A stretch of 64,000 nucleotides of DNA from Sphingobacteriales bacterium (GTDB lineage: Bacteria > Bacteroidota > Bacteroidia > Chitinophagales > LD1). Shown in pieces: positions 26,481 to 35,098 of the stretch. Every line of letters begins with the position of its first letter. Position 1 is the stretch's first letter. The notes under the pieces are model-generated. The model ran no database searches and was not told the DNA's origin. It saw only the letters and a list, made by a program, of their open reading frames with translations. The position numbers were made by a program, and so were the translations under genes. Location of the stretch: NCBI GenBank assembly GCA_018262795.1, contig JADFDM010000012.1, forward strand, positions 1 to 64,000, read 5' to 3'.

Positions 26481-28958
26481 ATGAATACATTGAATGAACC
26501 CTCCTATGCGCTTGACCTTAAGAGAGCAGTGCAAATAGCTCAATCTTTATCAAAGGAAAACCTTCACGCCAACTTTTCCGGAGCGCATCTTCTAAGTGCA
26601 TTGCTTCACACAGAAATAGGTCTTATTCCTTTACTTGAAAGTATTGGTAAAGACTTTTTTTACATGCAGGATTGGGCAGCAGTTCGCATTGATGAATTAC
26701 CAAAAAGTGCCAGACCGGTAGATAATCCTGTTGGTGATGCAAAGATAGGTGCAGTAATGCTGGAAGCTGATAATATTCGGATTAAGCTGAATAAAGAGCA
26801 GATTGATGCAATTTGTGTTTTGGCGGCATTGTCTATTCCCGGGGTTGCTTTTAGCTATGAGCAGTTAAAATCATTTCCGCTTACAGAATCAGAATTGGTA
26901 AATGCACAAGCAGAGGAATCTTCCATACGGCAGGCAGTGGCAGCAACAAAGCCGGGATCTACAGATAAGACTGTGTTACAAAATGCCCTACTGAAATATA
27001 CTCGCGATAAGTCTTCGCTTGCCAAAGAAGGCAAACTCGATCCAATCATTGGTCGCGACAAAGAAGTACGGATGGTTAGCGAAATACTCTGTAGGCGAAC
27101 TAAGCCAAATGTAATGATACTCGGTGAACCGGGTGTGGGGAAAACAGCATTGGTAGATGGTTTCGTACTTGATATTATTGAAGGGAAAGTTCCTGAACTG
27201 CTCAAAAATGCGATTGTATTTGAACTTGATTTTGGTGCGCTGGTAGCCGGTGCTGCTTATAAAGGGGAAGTAGAAGAAAGACTAAAAAGCATTATTAAAG
27301 AAGTTAAGCAGTTTGAGAAAGCAATTTTATTCATTGATGAAATACATGCCTTAATTGATAGTAAAGGAAGCAATCCCGGTATTGCCAATATTCTTAAGCC
27401 GGAATTAGCACGCGGAGAACTTACAATTATTGGGGCTACCACTCTTGATGAATATCGTAAAAATATTGAGAAGGATGAGGCGTTCAGCAGAAGGTTTGAA
27501 GTAGTAACAGTTCATGAACCGGAAGAAAGTGTTGCGATTAAAATGTTACAGCATATATTACCTCTTTACGAAAAGCATCATCAACTCACATTACTTCCCG
27601 AAGTCCCGAGTGAAGCGGTACGACTTGCAAAGCGGTATTTAAAAGAAAGGAAGTTGCCTGATTCAGCCATTGATCTTATTGACAGAACAATGTCAGTAGT
27701 GCGCATTATGAGCGAAACATCACAGGGAGAAGTTGCTTTGCTTAAAACTAAGCTATCTGAAATTTTAGCTCAGCCGGACATGGATAAAGTTAACCTGCTA
27801 AAAAATTTAAAGGAGTTTCATAAGGATGTAAATGATAAACTAAGCCATGTTTTACTCGGACAACTAGATAGTTCAACGGTTGTAGAAGCATTTGAAGAGG
27901 CAGATGCTTTATCAGATTATTTACAAAGTATTTTGAATAAACTTCAATCGTTGGCAGGCGTAACAAAAACAGAAGTGGACAAAGGAGATGTGGCAGCAGT
28001 AATTGCTCATAAAACCGGAATACCTATAGGTAAAATACAGAGCAGCGAAAAGGAACGACTGTTAAGTATGGACAGTGCTTTAAAAAATAGAGTGATTGGT
28101 CAGGATCATGCACTGAAAGCTATAGCTGAAGCAGTTTTAGAAAACCGTTCCGGTCTTGGAAAAGCAGGACAGCCAATAGGCTCCTTCTTCTTTTTAGGCT
28201 CAACAGGAACAGGTAAAACTGAATTAGCAAAAAGTATTGCCGAGTTTCTTTTTGGTCAGGAAACCGCCATGATACGTTTTGATATGAGCGAATTTAAAGA
28301 AGAACATTCTGCTGCGTTATTATATGGTGCTCCTCCCGGGTATGTTGGTTATGAAGAAGGTGGAGTCCTTGTAAATAAAATACGCCAACAGCCTTATTCA
28401 GTAATTCTTTTTGATGAAATTGAAAAGGCACACCCATCGGTTTTTGATGTTTTTCTTCAAATATTAGATGAAGGAAAAATGCACGATCGCCTCGGTAAAG
28501 AAGGTGATTTTTCAAACGCGATTATCATCTTTACTTCAAACATTGGAGCAGATGCAATCATAAAAGATTTTCAGGAAGGCAAAATTCCTAAATCGAATGA
28601 ATTAATGGAGATAATGCAGAAATATTTTCGACCGGAATTCCTTGCAAGAATTACTGAAATTATCCCATTTGCACCGGTTAGTAAAAATATGATTCGGCAG
28701 ATTTTTGATATCCATTACAAAAGCCTGAATAATACTCTGCAAAGAATGGGAATTGAACTCACGCTGGATGAAGATGCCATAAAAAAATTGACTATGGAGG
28801 GCTTTTCTCCACGTTATGGAGTAAGACCATTATCAGCAGTAATACGGAATCGGTTGAGACGACCACTGAGCCGAATGATAGTGGCCGAACAAATATTCAA
28901 AGGCTCAAAAGTGATGTTGACTGTAAAAGATGGAGAATTAGATTGGCAAATTAGTTGA
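26481..28958 (+). CDS. tssH: T6SS sheath-disassembly ATPase ClpV/TssH
   Basis: This 825-aa Hsp100 ATPase has domains in order: Clp N-domain (about 1-140), first AAA+ with Walker A GEPGVGKT at 215-222 and Walker B LFIDEIHAL, a middle domain shorter than in ClpB, second AAA+ with Walker A GSTGTGKT at 573-580 and VILFDEIEKAHP, and a C-terminal D2-small domain. Genomic context makes it ClpV rather than the general chaperone ClpB. ClpV takes contracted TssB/TssC sheath apart using ATP. It is the first gene of the plus T6SS unit, followed after 49 bases by the first HExxH gene. Confidence 0.92.
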   Translation: MNTLNEPSYALDLKRAVQIAQSLSKENLHANFSGAHLLSALLHTEIGLIPLLESIGKDFFYMQDWAAVRIDELPKSARPVDNPVGDAKIGAVMLEADNIRIKLNKEQIDAICVLAALSIPGVAFSYEQLKSFPLTESELVNAQAEESSIRQAVAATKPGSTDKTVLQNALLKYTRDKSSLAKEGKLDPIIGRDKEVRMVSEILCRRTKPNVMILGEPGVGKTALVDGFVLDIIEGKVPELLKNAIVFELDFGALVAGAAYKGEVEERLKSIIKEVKQFEKAILFIDEIHALIDSKGSNPGIANILKPELARGELTIIGATTLDEYRKNIEKDEAFSRRFEVVTVHEPEESVAIKMLQHILPLYEKHHQLTLLPEVPSEAVRLAKRYLKERKLPDSAIDLIDRTMSVVRIMSETSQGEVALLKTKLSEILAQPDMDKVNLLKNLKEFHKDVNDKLSHVLLGQLDSSTVVEAFEEADALSDYLQSILNKLQSLAGVTKTEVDKGDVAAVIAHKTGIPIGKIQSSEKERLLSMDSALKNRVIGQDHALKAIAEAVLENRSGLGKAGQPIGSFFFLGSTGTGKTELAKSIAEFLFGQETAMIRFDMSEFKEEHSAALLYGAPPGYVGYEEGGVLVNKIRQQPYSVILFDEIEKAHPSVFDVFLQILDEGKMHDRLGKEGDFSNAIIIFTSNIGADAIIKDFQEGKIPKSNELMEIMQKYFRPEFLARITEIIPFAPVSKNMIRQIFDIHYKSLNNTLQRMGIELTLDEDAIKKLTMEGFSPRYGVRPLSAVIRNRLRRPLSRMIVAEQIFKGSKVMLTVKDGELDWQIS

Positions 28959-29007
28959 TAAAAAGCAGCTCAATTAAATTATTTCTTAATTTGGAAAAGC
29001 ATTGATT

Positions 29008-29583
29008 ATGCCTTATTCAGTTTACCTCGCTAACTTTGCCAGTATAGATGAAGATACATTACGAGGTGTTTCTGATACCCTTACACGATATTTCAATGAG
29101 ATAGATTCAGTTACAGATGGCGACAGTCATTCATTTACAGGCGTTAGAATTATAAATAATACACCAACTCTTCTACCTGCCGATTTGCTCTGTTACCTTG
29201 TTCATGATTTCATTAATTCGGTTGTGGTTGAATTTGATAGTGCCATAAGCACAAGGATAACAGACGAGACTGCCGGAATTACCTCTGTCAGAAGTCACGG
29301 ATCATCCCCGCCCATAGCCGCCTCTGAAGTATATATTGATTCAATAACCGATAGCGGAACTACTCGATCCACTTCTATTGCTAATCTAATTTTTCATGAA
29401 TTGATGCATAACAAAAGTGCCGATCTAAGCAGCCGCATACACACTCACGGGGGCGGAGGGCTGGCTGTCGAAACGTTAGATAGTTCGTCAGTTTTATCTC
29501 AGAGGAATATTGTATTTATGAGAGCAAGAATGGGGAATCCAGTGATACAATGGACGGGCGGGTTTGATGCAAATAGCTGGTAA
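29008..29583 (+). CDS. Putative zinc metallopeptidase, T6SS paralogue A
   Basis: The protein has 191 residues from the ATG at 29008 (MPYSVYLANF). The TTG two codons earlier is not needed. The C-terminal half carries HELMHNK, a full HExxH zinc motif. Conserved with paralogue B are DLLCYLV, ASEVY(I/L)D, LIFHELMHNK, HTxGGGGLAxET and NP-V-Q-W-GGF. HT..GGGG lies ten residues after the last motif His, and ET 21 residues after it, so a His or Glu there may be the third ligand. No signal peptide or immunity-like partner is visible. It sits between tssH and tssB, a position that suggests a secreted effector or dedicated accessory protein. I do not recognise a named family. Confidence 0.75.
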   Translation: MPYSVYLANFASIDEDTLRGVSDTLTRYFNEIDSVTDGDSHSFTGVRIINNTPTLLPADLLCYLVHDFINSVVVEFDSAISTRITDETAGITSVRSHGSSPPIAASEVYIDSITDSGTTRSTSIANLIFHELMHNKSADLSSRIHTHGGGGLAVETLDSSSVLSQRNIVFMRARMGNPVIQWTGGFDANSW

Positions 29584-29648
29584 ATTAAAAATCACTTTAT
29601 AGCATTAAGTTTATTTGCTTAACTTTAGTTTTTCAAAAAAATATTTTT

Positions 29649-30188
29649 ATGGGTCTTACTATTTGGATAGGAAATTTAGCCGGAGTTAGTTCGGATATAA
29701 CGGATGAATTACGAACTAATTTACAAACACTTTTCGCTGGTATCGCTAGCGGAAACAACTCTTTTGATACAGTAAAAATAATTACCGCCTCTGATTCTAT
29801 TAGTTCAAAAGACCTTCTCTGTTACATTGTTTCCGGTTTTGGCAATTCGGTGGTAAAAAATTTTGACAGTACTGTGAACGGAGATGGAACTGCAGGCAAT
29901 ACATCATTTAGAACTGGCGCTACATCAACGGCTGCCTCTGAGGTCTATTTAGATGTAATAACCGATACGAGTGATGACCTAGCATTAGGGCTATCAAAAT
30001 TAATTTTTCATGAATTAATGCACAATAAAGCTACAATGGGTAATGAACTGCATACAAAAGGAGGTGGAGGCCTAGCGGCTGAAACTATACTTGAAACTAC
30101 TGCTCGTTCCCAAGGAAATGTCAATTTTATGAAGGCAAGGCTTGCTAATCCGGTTGTGCAATGGCAGGGAGGATTTTCGAAGCCCTAA
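29649..30188 (+). CDS. Putative zinc metallopeptidase, T6SS paralogue B
   Basis: This 179-aa protein is clearly related to its upstream neighbour along the whole length. It has DLLCYIVSGFGNSVV, ASEVYLD, LIFHELMHNKAT (His121, Glu122, His125), LHTKGGGGLAAET and NPVVQWQGGF. Differences lie mostly in the N-terminal third and the loop before the motif, so the fold and the HExxH core are under stronger constraint. It follows paralogue A by 65 bases and has its own A+T-rich leader, then a 129-bp gap before tssB. Two diverged copies side by side fit either effectors with different targets or a cleaving pair. No cognate inhibitor gene is adjacent. Confidence 0.75.
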   Translation: MGLTIWIGNLAGVSSDITDELRTNLQTLFAGIASGNNSFDTVKIITASDSISSKDLLCYIVSGFGNSVVKNFDSTVNGDGTAGNTSFRTGATSTAASEVYLDVITDTSDDLALGLSKLIFHELMHNKATMGNELHTKGGGGLAAETILETTARSQGNVNFMKARLANPVVQWQGGFSKP

Positions 30189-30257
30189 TGCTTTGCGAAA
30201 AGCCATACAACTGCATTTGAAAGTGGAGGAAATCAAGATTAAAATGAAATATTTACT

Positions 30258-30283
30258 TTGCTAAACAAAAAAAATTACCTTTG
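30258..30283 (+). promoter_or_regulatory. Candidate internal promoter of tssB-tssC-hcp
   Basis: TACCTTTG at 30276-30283 is an exact match to the Bacteroidota -7 element TAnnTTTG, 34 bases before the tssB start. The nearest upstream TTG (30258-30260) leaves a 15-base spacer, shorter than the usual 19, so confidence is moderate. The 129-bp gap around it contains no gene. Confidence 0.45.
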
Positions 30284-30317
30284 AAAGAAGATTCAATTTC
30301 ACTAAACATTACCCATT

Positions 30318-30764
30318 ATGTATAATTATGGAATAGGAGGAACAGAAGTTAAAAATGATGCTTCTGAAGGTTTTACCGATATCCCACAGAATCGTACGCT
30401 GCTAATTGAGAAATTGACAGATAACGATCCGGTTAAGCCTGAGATAGTTGGAGGCTTGCTAAATATTAATGATGTTTTTGATCACTTTAAGCCTGAAAAA
30501 GAATTAGAATTTATGAATGAGCAAGGAGCTACTTCTAAAGAAACTTTGCGTTTTGCGGGTTTGGAAGACTTCGGAATTAAAGGGGTCACAAACCAGAGTG
30601 CTTTTCTTCAGGGGTTAACCAATCAGAAGGCACAGTATGATAAGTTTTTGAAGCAAGTAAAAACAAATAAAGTATTAATGAGCGTGATGAACGATGCCGA
30701 GCTTCGGCAACAATACTTAAATGCTTTAAATGCCATGATACAGGAAATTGAAGACGCAAAATAA
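30318..30764 (+). CDS. tssB: T6SS contractile sheath small subunit TssB/VipA
   Basis: This 148-aa protein has the TssB signature NRTLLIEKLTDNDPVKPEIVGGLLNINDVFDHFKP near residues 26-65, and a helical C-terminal half ending in LNALNAMIQEIEDAK. TssB and TssC form the heterodimeric sheath around the Hcp tube, and contraction drives the tube out. It lies 30 bases before tssC and has its own candidate promoter, which fits the high dose of sheath protein needed. Confidence 0.92.
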   Translation: MYNYGIGGTEVKNDASEGFTDIPQNRTLLIEKLTDNDPVKPEIVGGLLNINDVFDHFKPEKELEFMNEQGATSKETLRFAGLEDFGIKGVTNQSAFLQGLTNQKAQYDKFLKQVKTNKVLMSVMNDAELRQQYLNALNAMIQEIEDAK

Positions 30765-30794
30765 ATTCTAAAGATAACTAAATTTATATTTAAT

Positions 30795-32186
30795 ATGGCA
30801 GAAACGGAAGATAACCAGACTGACCAAACACTTCAACCCGGGTATAAAGAGAGGGAGAAGGTAGCTAATCCTGCTGATGCTTTACAGGAAAGTTGTAGCA
30901 AGTTTGCTAAACAAGGTGGATTTGACCTCATAGAGGCCTCAATAGAGGGAGCCCAAAATTTAAACCCAGAAAAAAAGGCTCGGAAGAAAATCTTTTTGAC
31001 TGAAAGCGATAAAAAGAAAGAAAGAGCACAGCTAAAGGAAACGCTTCAATTATGGTACAATCTTATCCAAGAATCTGCGAGTGTATCTGACATGGCTGAA
31101 AAGGCGCAGCAGCGAAGTGAAGTGGCAGATAAATTGTTGAAGAAAAATTTATCTGAAGCGATTAGTCAGTGTAAATCTTTAGAAACATCTTATCGTTCTG
31201 TTGCCATGTTCTTTAAAAATACCGAGAGCGATAAGATTAAAAATGTTTCCATCATGAACGCGGCTCCGGAGCAATTAAAAGATTTAGACAACACACGGTT
31301 TATAGATGCCGTTTCCGAAGAGTTTAAAAATAACTTTGACAAACTTGACCTTCGCAAAAATTACGGAATACTTGTCGTTCCAGGATATCTAGGCTCTAAC
31401 AAAGTAGTGGAAAAGTGGGCTAAAATAGCTAATGAAAACAAGGTGATGATGGTGACGGATTTTTTGCATCTTGATGGACCTGATGACGTAATGGAAATGT
31501 TTGAAGACGCTAACCTAACGAGTGGAGATGCTTTCAAAAGTAATGTGATGATGGCTTGTAACTGGTTGGTTGGTCGCGGTAAATATGATGAGTTGGGAGA
31601 GGAAGAAGATGTTTATCTTCCTCCATCAACTGCATTGGCCGGTAAAGTATATCAAACACTAATGAGCCAGGTTACCGCAGGGAAAAAGCATGGTTCTTTA
31701 AATGAAGTAGATGGAGTGCGGTTTGAATTAAAGAAGAGTGAAATTGCCAGTCTAGAAAAAATGGGGCTGATACCAATGGTAAACGAATATGGGAAAGTGA
31801 TGGCTTTTTCTGCTAAGACTTTGTTTAACGGAGATAATCTTGGGTTACAGACTTATTCTGTTGTTCGCGTTTTTGACTATATCACTAAGGTTCTGATGGA
31901 TTTTTTAAATCGTAGAGCATTCGAAAACTTCAATAATAGCACAAAGAAAGACTTACAGGATCAGATAGTCAAATTTCTTGACGGCATTACAGGACCTAAA
32001 AGTTTGATTGAAAATTTTACCATCAAACGTTTTGAACAAGATCCGGTTCAAAAGGATCGCATCTACCTTGACATTCACTTAACCCCATTCTTTCCGGCCA
32101 AAAGTTTTATGATTAAGTTAGATGGGCAAAAAGGGGAAAGTGCGGATGGTGTTGAATGGAATAGTAGCTATAATCAACAAAAGTAA
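30795..32186 (+). CDS. tssC: T6SS contractile sheath large subunit TssC/VipB (DUF5458-like)
   Basis: This 463-aa protein has the TssC domain order: an N-terminal linker (DALQESCSKFAKQGGFDLIEASIEGAQNLNPEKKARKKIFLTE), a central domain with NYGILVVPGYLGSNKVVEKWAKIANENKVMMVTDF, and a C-terminal beta part with LDIHLTPFFPAKSFMIKLDG. The sequence is of the Bacteroidota branch (known as DUF5458), distinct from proteobacterial VipB. The N-terminal region holds the ClpV-facing helix in other systems. It follows tssB and precedes hcp by 32 bases. Confidence 0.92.
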   Translation: MAETEDNQTDQTLQPGYKEREKVANPADALQESCSKFAKQGGFDLIEASIEGAQNLNPEKKARKKIFLTESDKKKERAQLKETLQLWYNLIQESASVSDMAEKAQQRSEVADKLLKKNLSEAISQCKSLETSYRSVAMFFKNTESDKIKNVSIMNAAPEQLKDLDNTRFIDAVSEEFKNNFDKLDLRKNYGILVVPGYLGSNKVVEKWAKIANENKVMMVTDFLHLDGPDDVMEMFEDANLTSGDAFKSNVMMACNWLVGRGKYDELGEEEDVYLPPSTALAGKVYQTLMSQVTAGKKHGSLNEVDGVRFELKKSEIASLEKMGLIPMVNEYGKVMAFSAKTLFNGDNLGLQTYSVVRVFDYITKVLMDFLNRRAFENFNNSTKKDLQDQIVKFLDGITGPKSLIENFTIKRFEQDPVQKDRIYLDIHLTPFFPAKSFMIKLDGQKGESADGVEWNSSYNQQK

Positions 32187-32218
32187 CACATTAAATAACC
32201 AATAAATAAAACAGTTAT

Positions 32219-32608
32219 ATGGCATTCAAAGCAACGTTTAACTTAGACGGAAAAACTTTTACAGTTCAATCCTGTCATTATGGGTTTCATCAAAATATTG
32301 ATTCCCAAGGTCAACCTCAGTCAATGGTAAGAGGCGGAACGATTAATGTTTCTATTGAAGGTAGTGATGATAACACTATTTTTAATTGGATGTCAGATCC
32401 GCATTCTTTTAAAGATGGTAAAATTACTTTTTACAAAAGGGAGCAAAATTCTAAATTGAAAGATGTGGAATTTAAAGGGGCAGCTTGTATTGATTATGCA
32501 GAAAGTTATGACGCTAATTCCAGTTCTCCAATGATGGTAAGTTTTACCCTTTCGGCCAAAGAAATTACCGTTAACGGTGATTCACACAAAAACGAATGGT
32601 CTAGCTAA
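32219..32608 (+). CDS. hcp: T6SS tube protein Hcp/TssD
   Basis: This 129-aa protein has Hcp length and an all-beta pattern typical of Bacteroidota TssD: MAFKATFNLDGKTFTVQSCHYGFHQNID, GRPQ-type SQGQPQSMVRGGTINVSIEGSDD, ITFYKREQNSKLKDVEFKGAACIDYAES and MMVSFTLSAKEITVNGDSHKNEW. Hcp hexamers stack into the inner tube and can carry effectors in their lumen. A terminator-like hairpin lies 15 bases after the stop, consistent with hcp ending a highly expressed sheath-tube segment. Confidence 0.93.
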   Translation: MAFKATFNLDGKTFTVQSCHYGFHQNIDSQGQPQSMVRGGTINVSIEGSDDNTIFNWMSDPHSFKDGKITFYKREQNSKLKDVEFKGAACIDYAESYDANSSSPMMVSFTLSAKEITVNGDSHKNEWSS

Positions 32609-32622
32609 TATTTCAGAAAACA

Positions 32623-32645
32623 CTTCAGCATTGAGGTTTTTTTTT
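32623..32645 (+). terminator. Terminator or attenuator between hcp and vgrG
   Basis: CTTCA, a four-base loop GCAT and TGAGG (one G-T pair) form a five-pair stem followed by nine T. The stem is short, so read-through into vgrG is likely. Confidence 0.5.
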
Positions 32646-32679
32646 CTAATAATTATGCTGTAATTTTTTATCTATCCAA

Positions 32680-32694
32680 TACCACCAAGTGGTA
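32680..32694. promoter_or_regulatory. Short palindrome upstream of vgrG
   Basis: TACCAC, a three-base spacer CAA, and GTGGTA form a perfect 15-bp inverted repeat in the 190-bp gap between hcp and vgrG. It could be a protein-binding site. No regulator gene lies within the locus. Confidence 0.35.
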
Positions 32695-32730
32695 AGTTTA
32701 TTAGTCAAACTAAGTAGATTAGTGAACTTA

Positions 32731-32785
32731 TTTTACCGAAATAATATCTTTTGTTGGGTAAAGCAGATTAAGTATTCCGGTAAAA
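32731..32785 (+). promoter_or_regulatory. Separated inverted repeat around a candidate vgrG promoter
   Basis: TTTTACCG (32731-32738) and CGGTAAAA (32778-32785) are exact reverse complements 39 bases apart. Between them lies TATCTTTTG (32745-32753), a near match to the -7 promoter element. The vgrG start is 13 bases after the right arm. The pair could be a split operator or an RNA stem just before the start. Confidence 0.4.
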
Positions 32786-32798
32786 CAAACTCTGAATT

Positions 32799-34652
32799 AT
32801 GGGTAACTTTGTGAGAGCGAAAGTAGAATTTGAGGATGGTACGGAACTTAAAAATTTCTATCAATTAACTATTCATCAGCATGTTGAAGAGCATCACACC
32901 TTTACACTTGAGTGCTCATTAAATGCCATAGAATCTGGGACAGAGCCTCTTATTAATCAGAGTAAATCTCTTTTCGGAAAATTAATCAAAGTTGGATTTT
33001 CTGATAATAGCGACAACCAATCAGTTCAGTATTTTTTCAAAGGTATTATCACGCAGTTATCTGTAGATAAATTCCAGGGTATTGGAGGGAATTTAGTGAT
33101 CAAAGGATATAGCCCAACAATTCTGCTAGAAGAAGGGCGTAAATACGCTACCTTCAAGGATAAGACCATTTCAGAAAGCGTCAGGCTTATTATGCAAGAT
33201 ATTCCCTCTAATTTATTGGAAGCATCGGTAGATCTTGAAAATGATAGTAATGTTGGGTATCGGATTCAATACAAAGAAAGTTCTTTCCAATATTTACAAA
33301 GACTAGCAAACTCCTACGCCCAATGGCTGTATTACGATGGCACGAAACTATATTTCGGCAAAAGAAAAAATGATCAACAATTTGATTTGAAATTTGGCAC
33401 TGACATTAGTAGGCTGCAATTAGATTATAAAGTAGTTCCTTCAAGGTTCCAATTATTAAACTATATCACAGAAACTGACACTATTCTATCTGGCGATTCA
33501 GTAAATGCACAAACACCTAAACTTGATGATTTATCGGAACTACTACAAACTAAATCCGAGCAGGTTTTTGGAAAGAACAAGCAAATCTCATCAGCCATCC
33601 ATATAACTCAGCAAGGAGATATGGATAATTTAGTTAAACGCCTTAAAACTCATTTGGGCAGCCAGTACCTTACTTTAAAAGGAAGTTGTACTGATCCAAA
33701 TATTAAAATTGGTTCGGTTATTAAAATTACGGGGCCTAATCGGGCTGATCCATCACAAAACGATGATTATGGTAAGTACAGAATAATTGATTTGCTTCAA
33801 ACAATTGAGGGTGGAGGAGGCTATAAATGCCAATTTGAGGCAATCTCTTCTGAAGCTCCTACTCCTCCAACCAGCATTGACCCTCATTACATGCCAGTTG
33901 AAGATGAATTTGCTACAGTAAAAGATAATAAAGACCCGAATCAAATGGGCCGGATACAAGTTCAGCATATTTGGCAAACCGGTGATGAAACTACAGATTG
34001 GTTGGAGACTACTCAGGCTTTTGCAGGCAGTGACAGAGGTTTCTATTTCGTTCCCGAAATTGATGATAAAGTAATTGTGGGATTCATTAATGGGAATCCA
34101 TCTCTTCCGTATGTAAAAGGTTCTGTTTATCGCAAAGACCATAAACCCGGTAATTTATACGAAGATGACAATACCAGAAAAGCGATTGCGCTGAGTGCTA
34201 ACATGTTTATCATGTTAGATGCGAAGTATAAACTTAAAGATAAGGAAACAGAAATTATCTCCATTTCTTCCGCTGATTCAAGCGGACACCCGAATTATGT
34301 TCTTGTCACCAAAGATTCCGAATACGGAGTTGCTATACATTCTGCGAATCATAAAATACTCATCTCGGCCGACACCATTCAAATTGAGAGCACAAGCAGC
34401 ATGAATATTAAAGCTGATGGTGACCTCAATATATCATCTGGGGGAAAATTGACTTTAGATGCAGGTCAGGCAGATGTTGAAATAAAAGGGATGAATGTAA
34501 AAATTGAAGCCGCCCAAAAATTTTCAGCAGAAGCTAAAATGGAGGTCAAAATTGATAGTGCTGTAAAATCAACACTGTCCAGTTCTGCTCAGGTGGAAGT
34601 AAAAGGTGGTGCTATGGTGGAAGTAACCGGGGCTATCATTAAGCTTAACTAA
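32799..34652 (+). CDS. vgrG: T6SS spike protein VgrG/TssI
   Basis: This 617-aa protein has the phage gp27-like base in its first about 370 residues (YQLTIHQHVEEHHTFTLECSLN; SFQYLQRLANSYAQWLYYDGTKLYFG). The gp5-like OB domain follows (VEDEFATVKDNKDPNQMGRIQVQHIWQTGDETTDWLETTQAFAGSDRGFYFVPEIDDKVIVGFINGNPSLPYVKGSVY). The C-terminal beta-needle is built of short V/I repeats and ends VEVTGAIIKLN. There is no enzyme domain beyond the needle, so this is a structural VgrG. PAAR caps it. It starts a baseplate block in which the next gene is four bases away. Confidence 0.93.
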   Translation: MGNFVRAKVEFEDGTELKNFYQLTIHQHVEEHHTFTLECSLNAIESGTEPLINQSKSLFGKLIKVGFSDNSDNQSVQYFFKGIITQLSVDKFQGIGGNLVIKGYSPTILLEEGRKYATFKDKTISESVRLIMQDIPSNLLEASVDLENDSNVGYRIQYKESSFQYLQRLANSYAQWLYYDGTKLYFGKRKNDQQFDLKFGTDISRLQLDYKVVPSRFQLLNYITETDTILSGDSVNAQTPKLDDLSELLQTKSEQVFGKNKQISSAIHITQQGDMDNLVKRLKTHLGSQYLTLKGSCTDPNIKIGSVIKITGPNRADPSQNDDYGKYRIIDLLQTIEGGGGYKCQFEAISSEAPTPPTSIDPHYMPVEDEFATVKDNKDPNQMGRIQVQHIWQTGDETTDWLETTQAFAGSDRGFYFVPEIDDKVIVGFINGNPSLPYVKGSVYRKDHKPGNLYEDDNTRKAIALSANMFIMLDAKYKLKDKETEIISISSADSSGHPNYVLVTKDSEYGVAIHSANHKILISADTIQIESTSSMNIKADGDLNISSGGKLTLDAGQADVEIKGMNVKIEAAQKFSAEAKMEVKIDSAVKSTLSSSAQVEVKGGAMVEVTGAIIKLN

Positions 34653-34655
34653 CGT

Positions 34656-35096
34656 ATGACTAAGAGTCTTTACCTGCGGTTGCCGTTCAATCCAGAACTG
34701 CTTATTAAAGGAAAGCAACACCCCCTGTGTTCTCAATCGGAAAGCATTGCGCAAAATCTTCAGTTACTAATGACCACTTATTATGGAGAATGCAAATTTG
34801 ATGAAAGTTTCGGTTCTCCGGTATGGGATGCCGATTTCGAAAATATAGCAAGTATCAACGTTTGGCGCAACAAAACAGCGAAAGCACTTGAAGAAGTGTT
34901 GAAAGCTAAGGAAAAGCGATTATCAGCGCCTATCGTTACCGTAAATCTTAGTCAGGAAGAATTACGCAATGAATTAACATCGTCTTTTATGATCAAGCGG
35001 AAAATTGAAATTATTATTTCTGCAAAAATCGAAGCAACTAATGACCTTTTTGAATTTAATACAGAATTTTATTTCAGTCCAATATCTTTTGATTAA
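34656..35096 (+). CDS. tssE: T6SS baseplate protein TssE (gp25-like)
   Basis: This 146-aa protein has a gp25-like core: SIAQNLQLLMTTYYGECKFDESFGSP (the usual Y/F-G position) and KALEEVLKAKEKRLSAPIVTVNL, with an F-N-T-E-F-Y-F strand near the C-terminus. TssE is part of the baseplate wedge and nucleates sheath assembly. It lies three bases after vgrG and two before tssF, inside a tight baseplate operon. Confidence 0.88.
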   Translation: MTKSLYLRLPFNPELLIKGKQHPLCSQSESIAQNLQLLMTTYYGECKFDESFGSPVWDADFENIASINVWRNKTAKALEEVLKAKEKRLSAPIVTVNLSQEELRNELTSSFMIKRKIEIIISAKIEATNDLFEFNTEFYFSPISFD

Positions 35097-35098
35097 TT

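Noticed and set aside
26481-28958. General chaperone ClpB instead of ClpV
   Set aside because: The middle domain is short and the gene heads the T6SS sheath and baseplate unit, which fits ClpV.
29008-30188. Metzincin assignment of the HExxH pair
   Set aside because: The metzincin pattern HExxHxxGxxH/D is not met. The nearest His after the motif is ten or more residues away.
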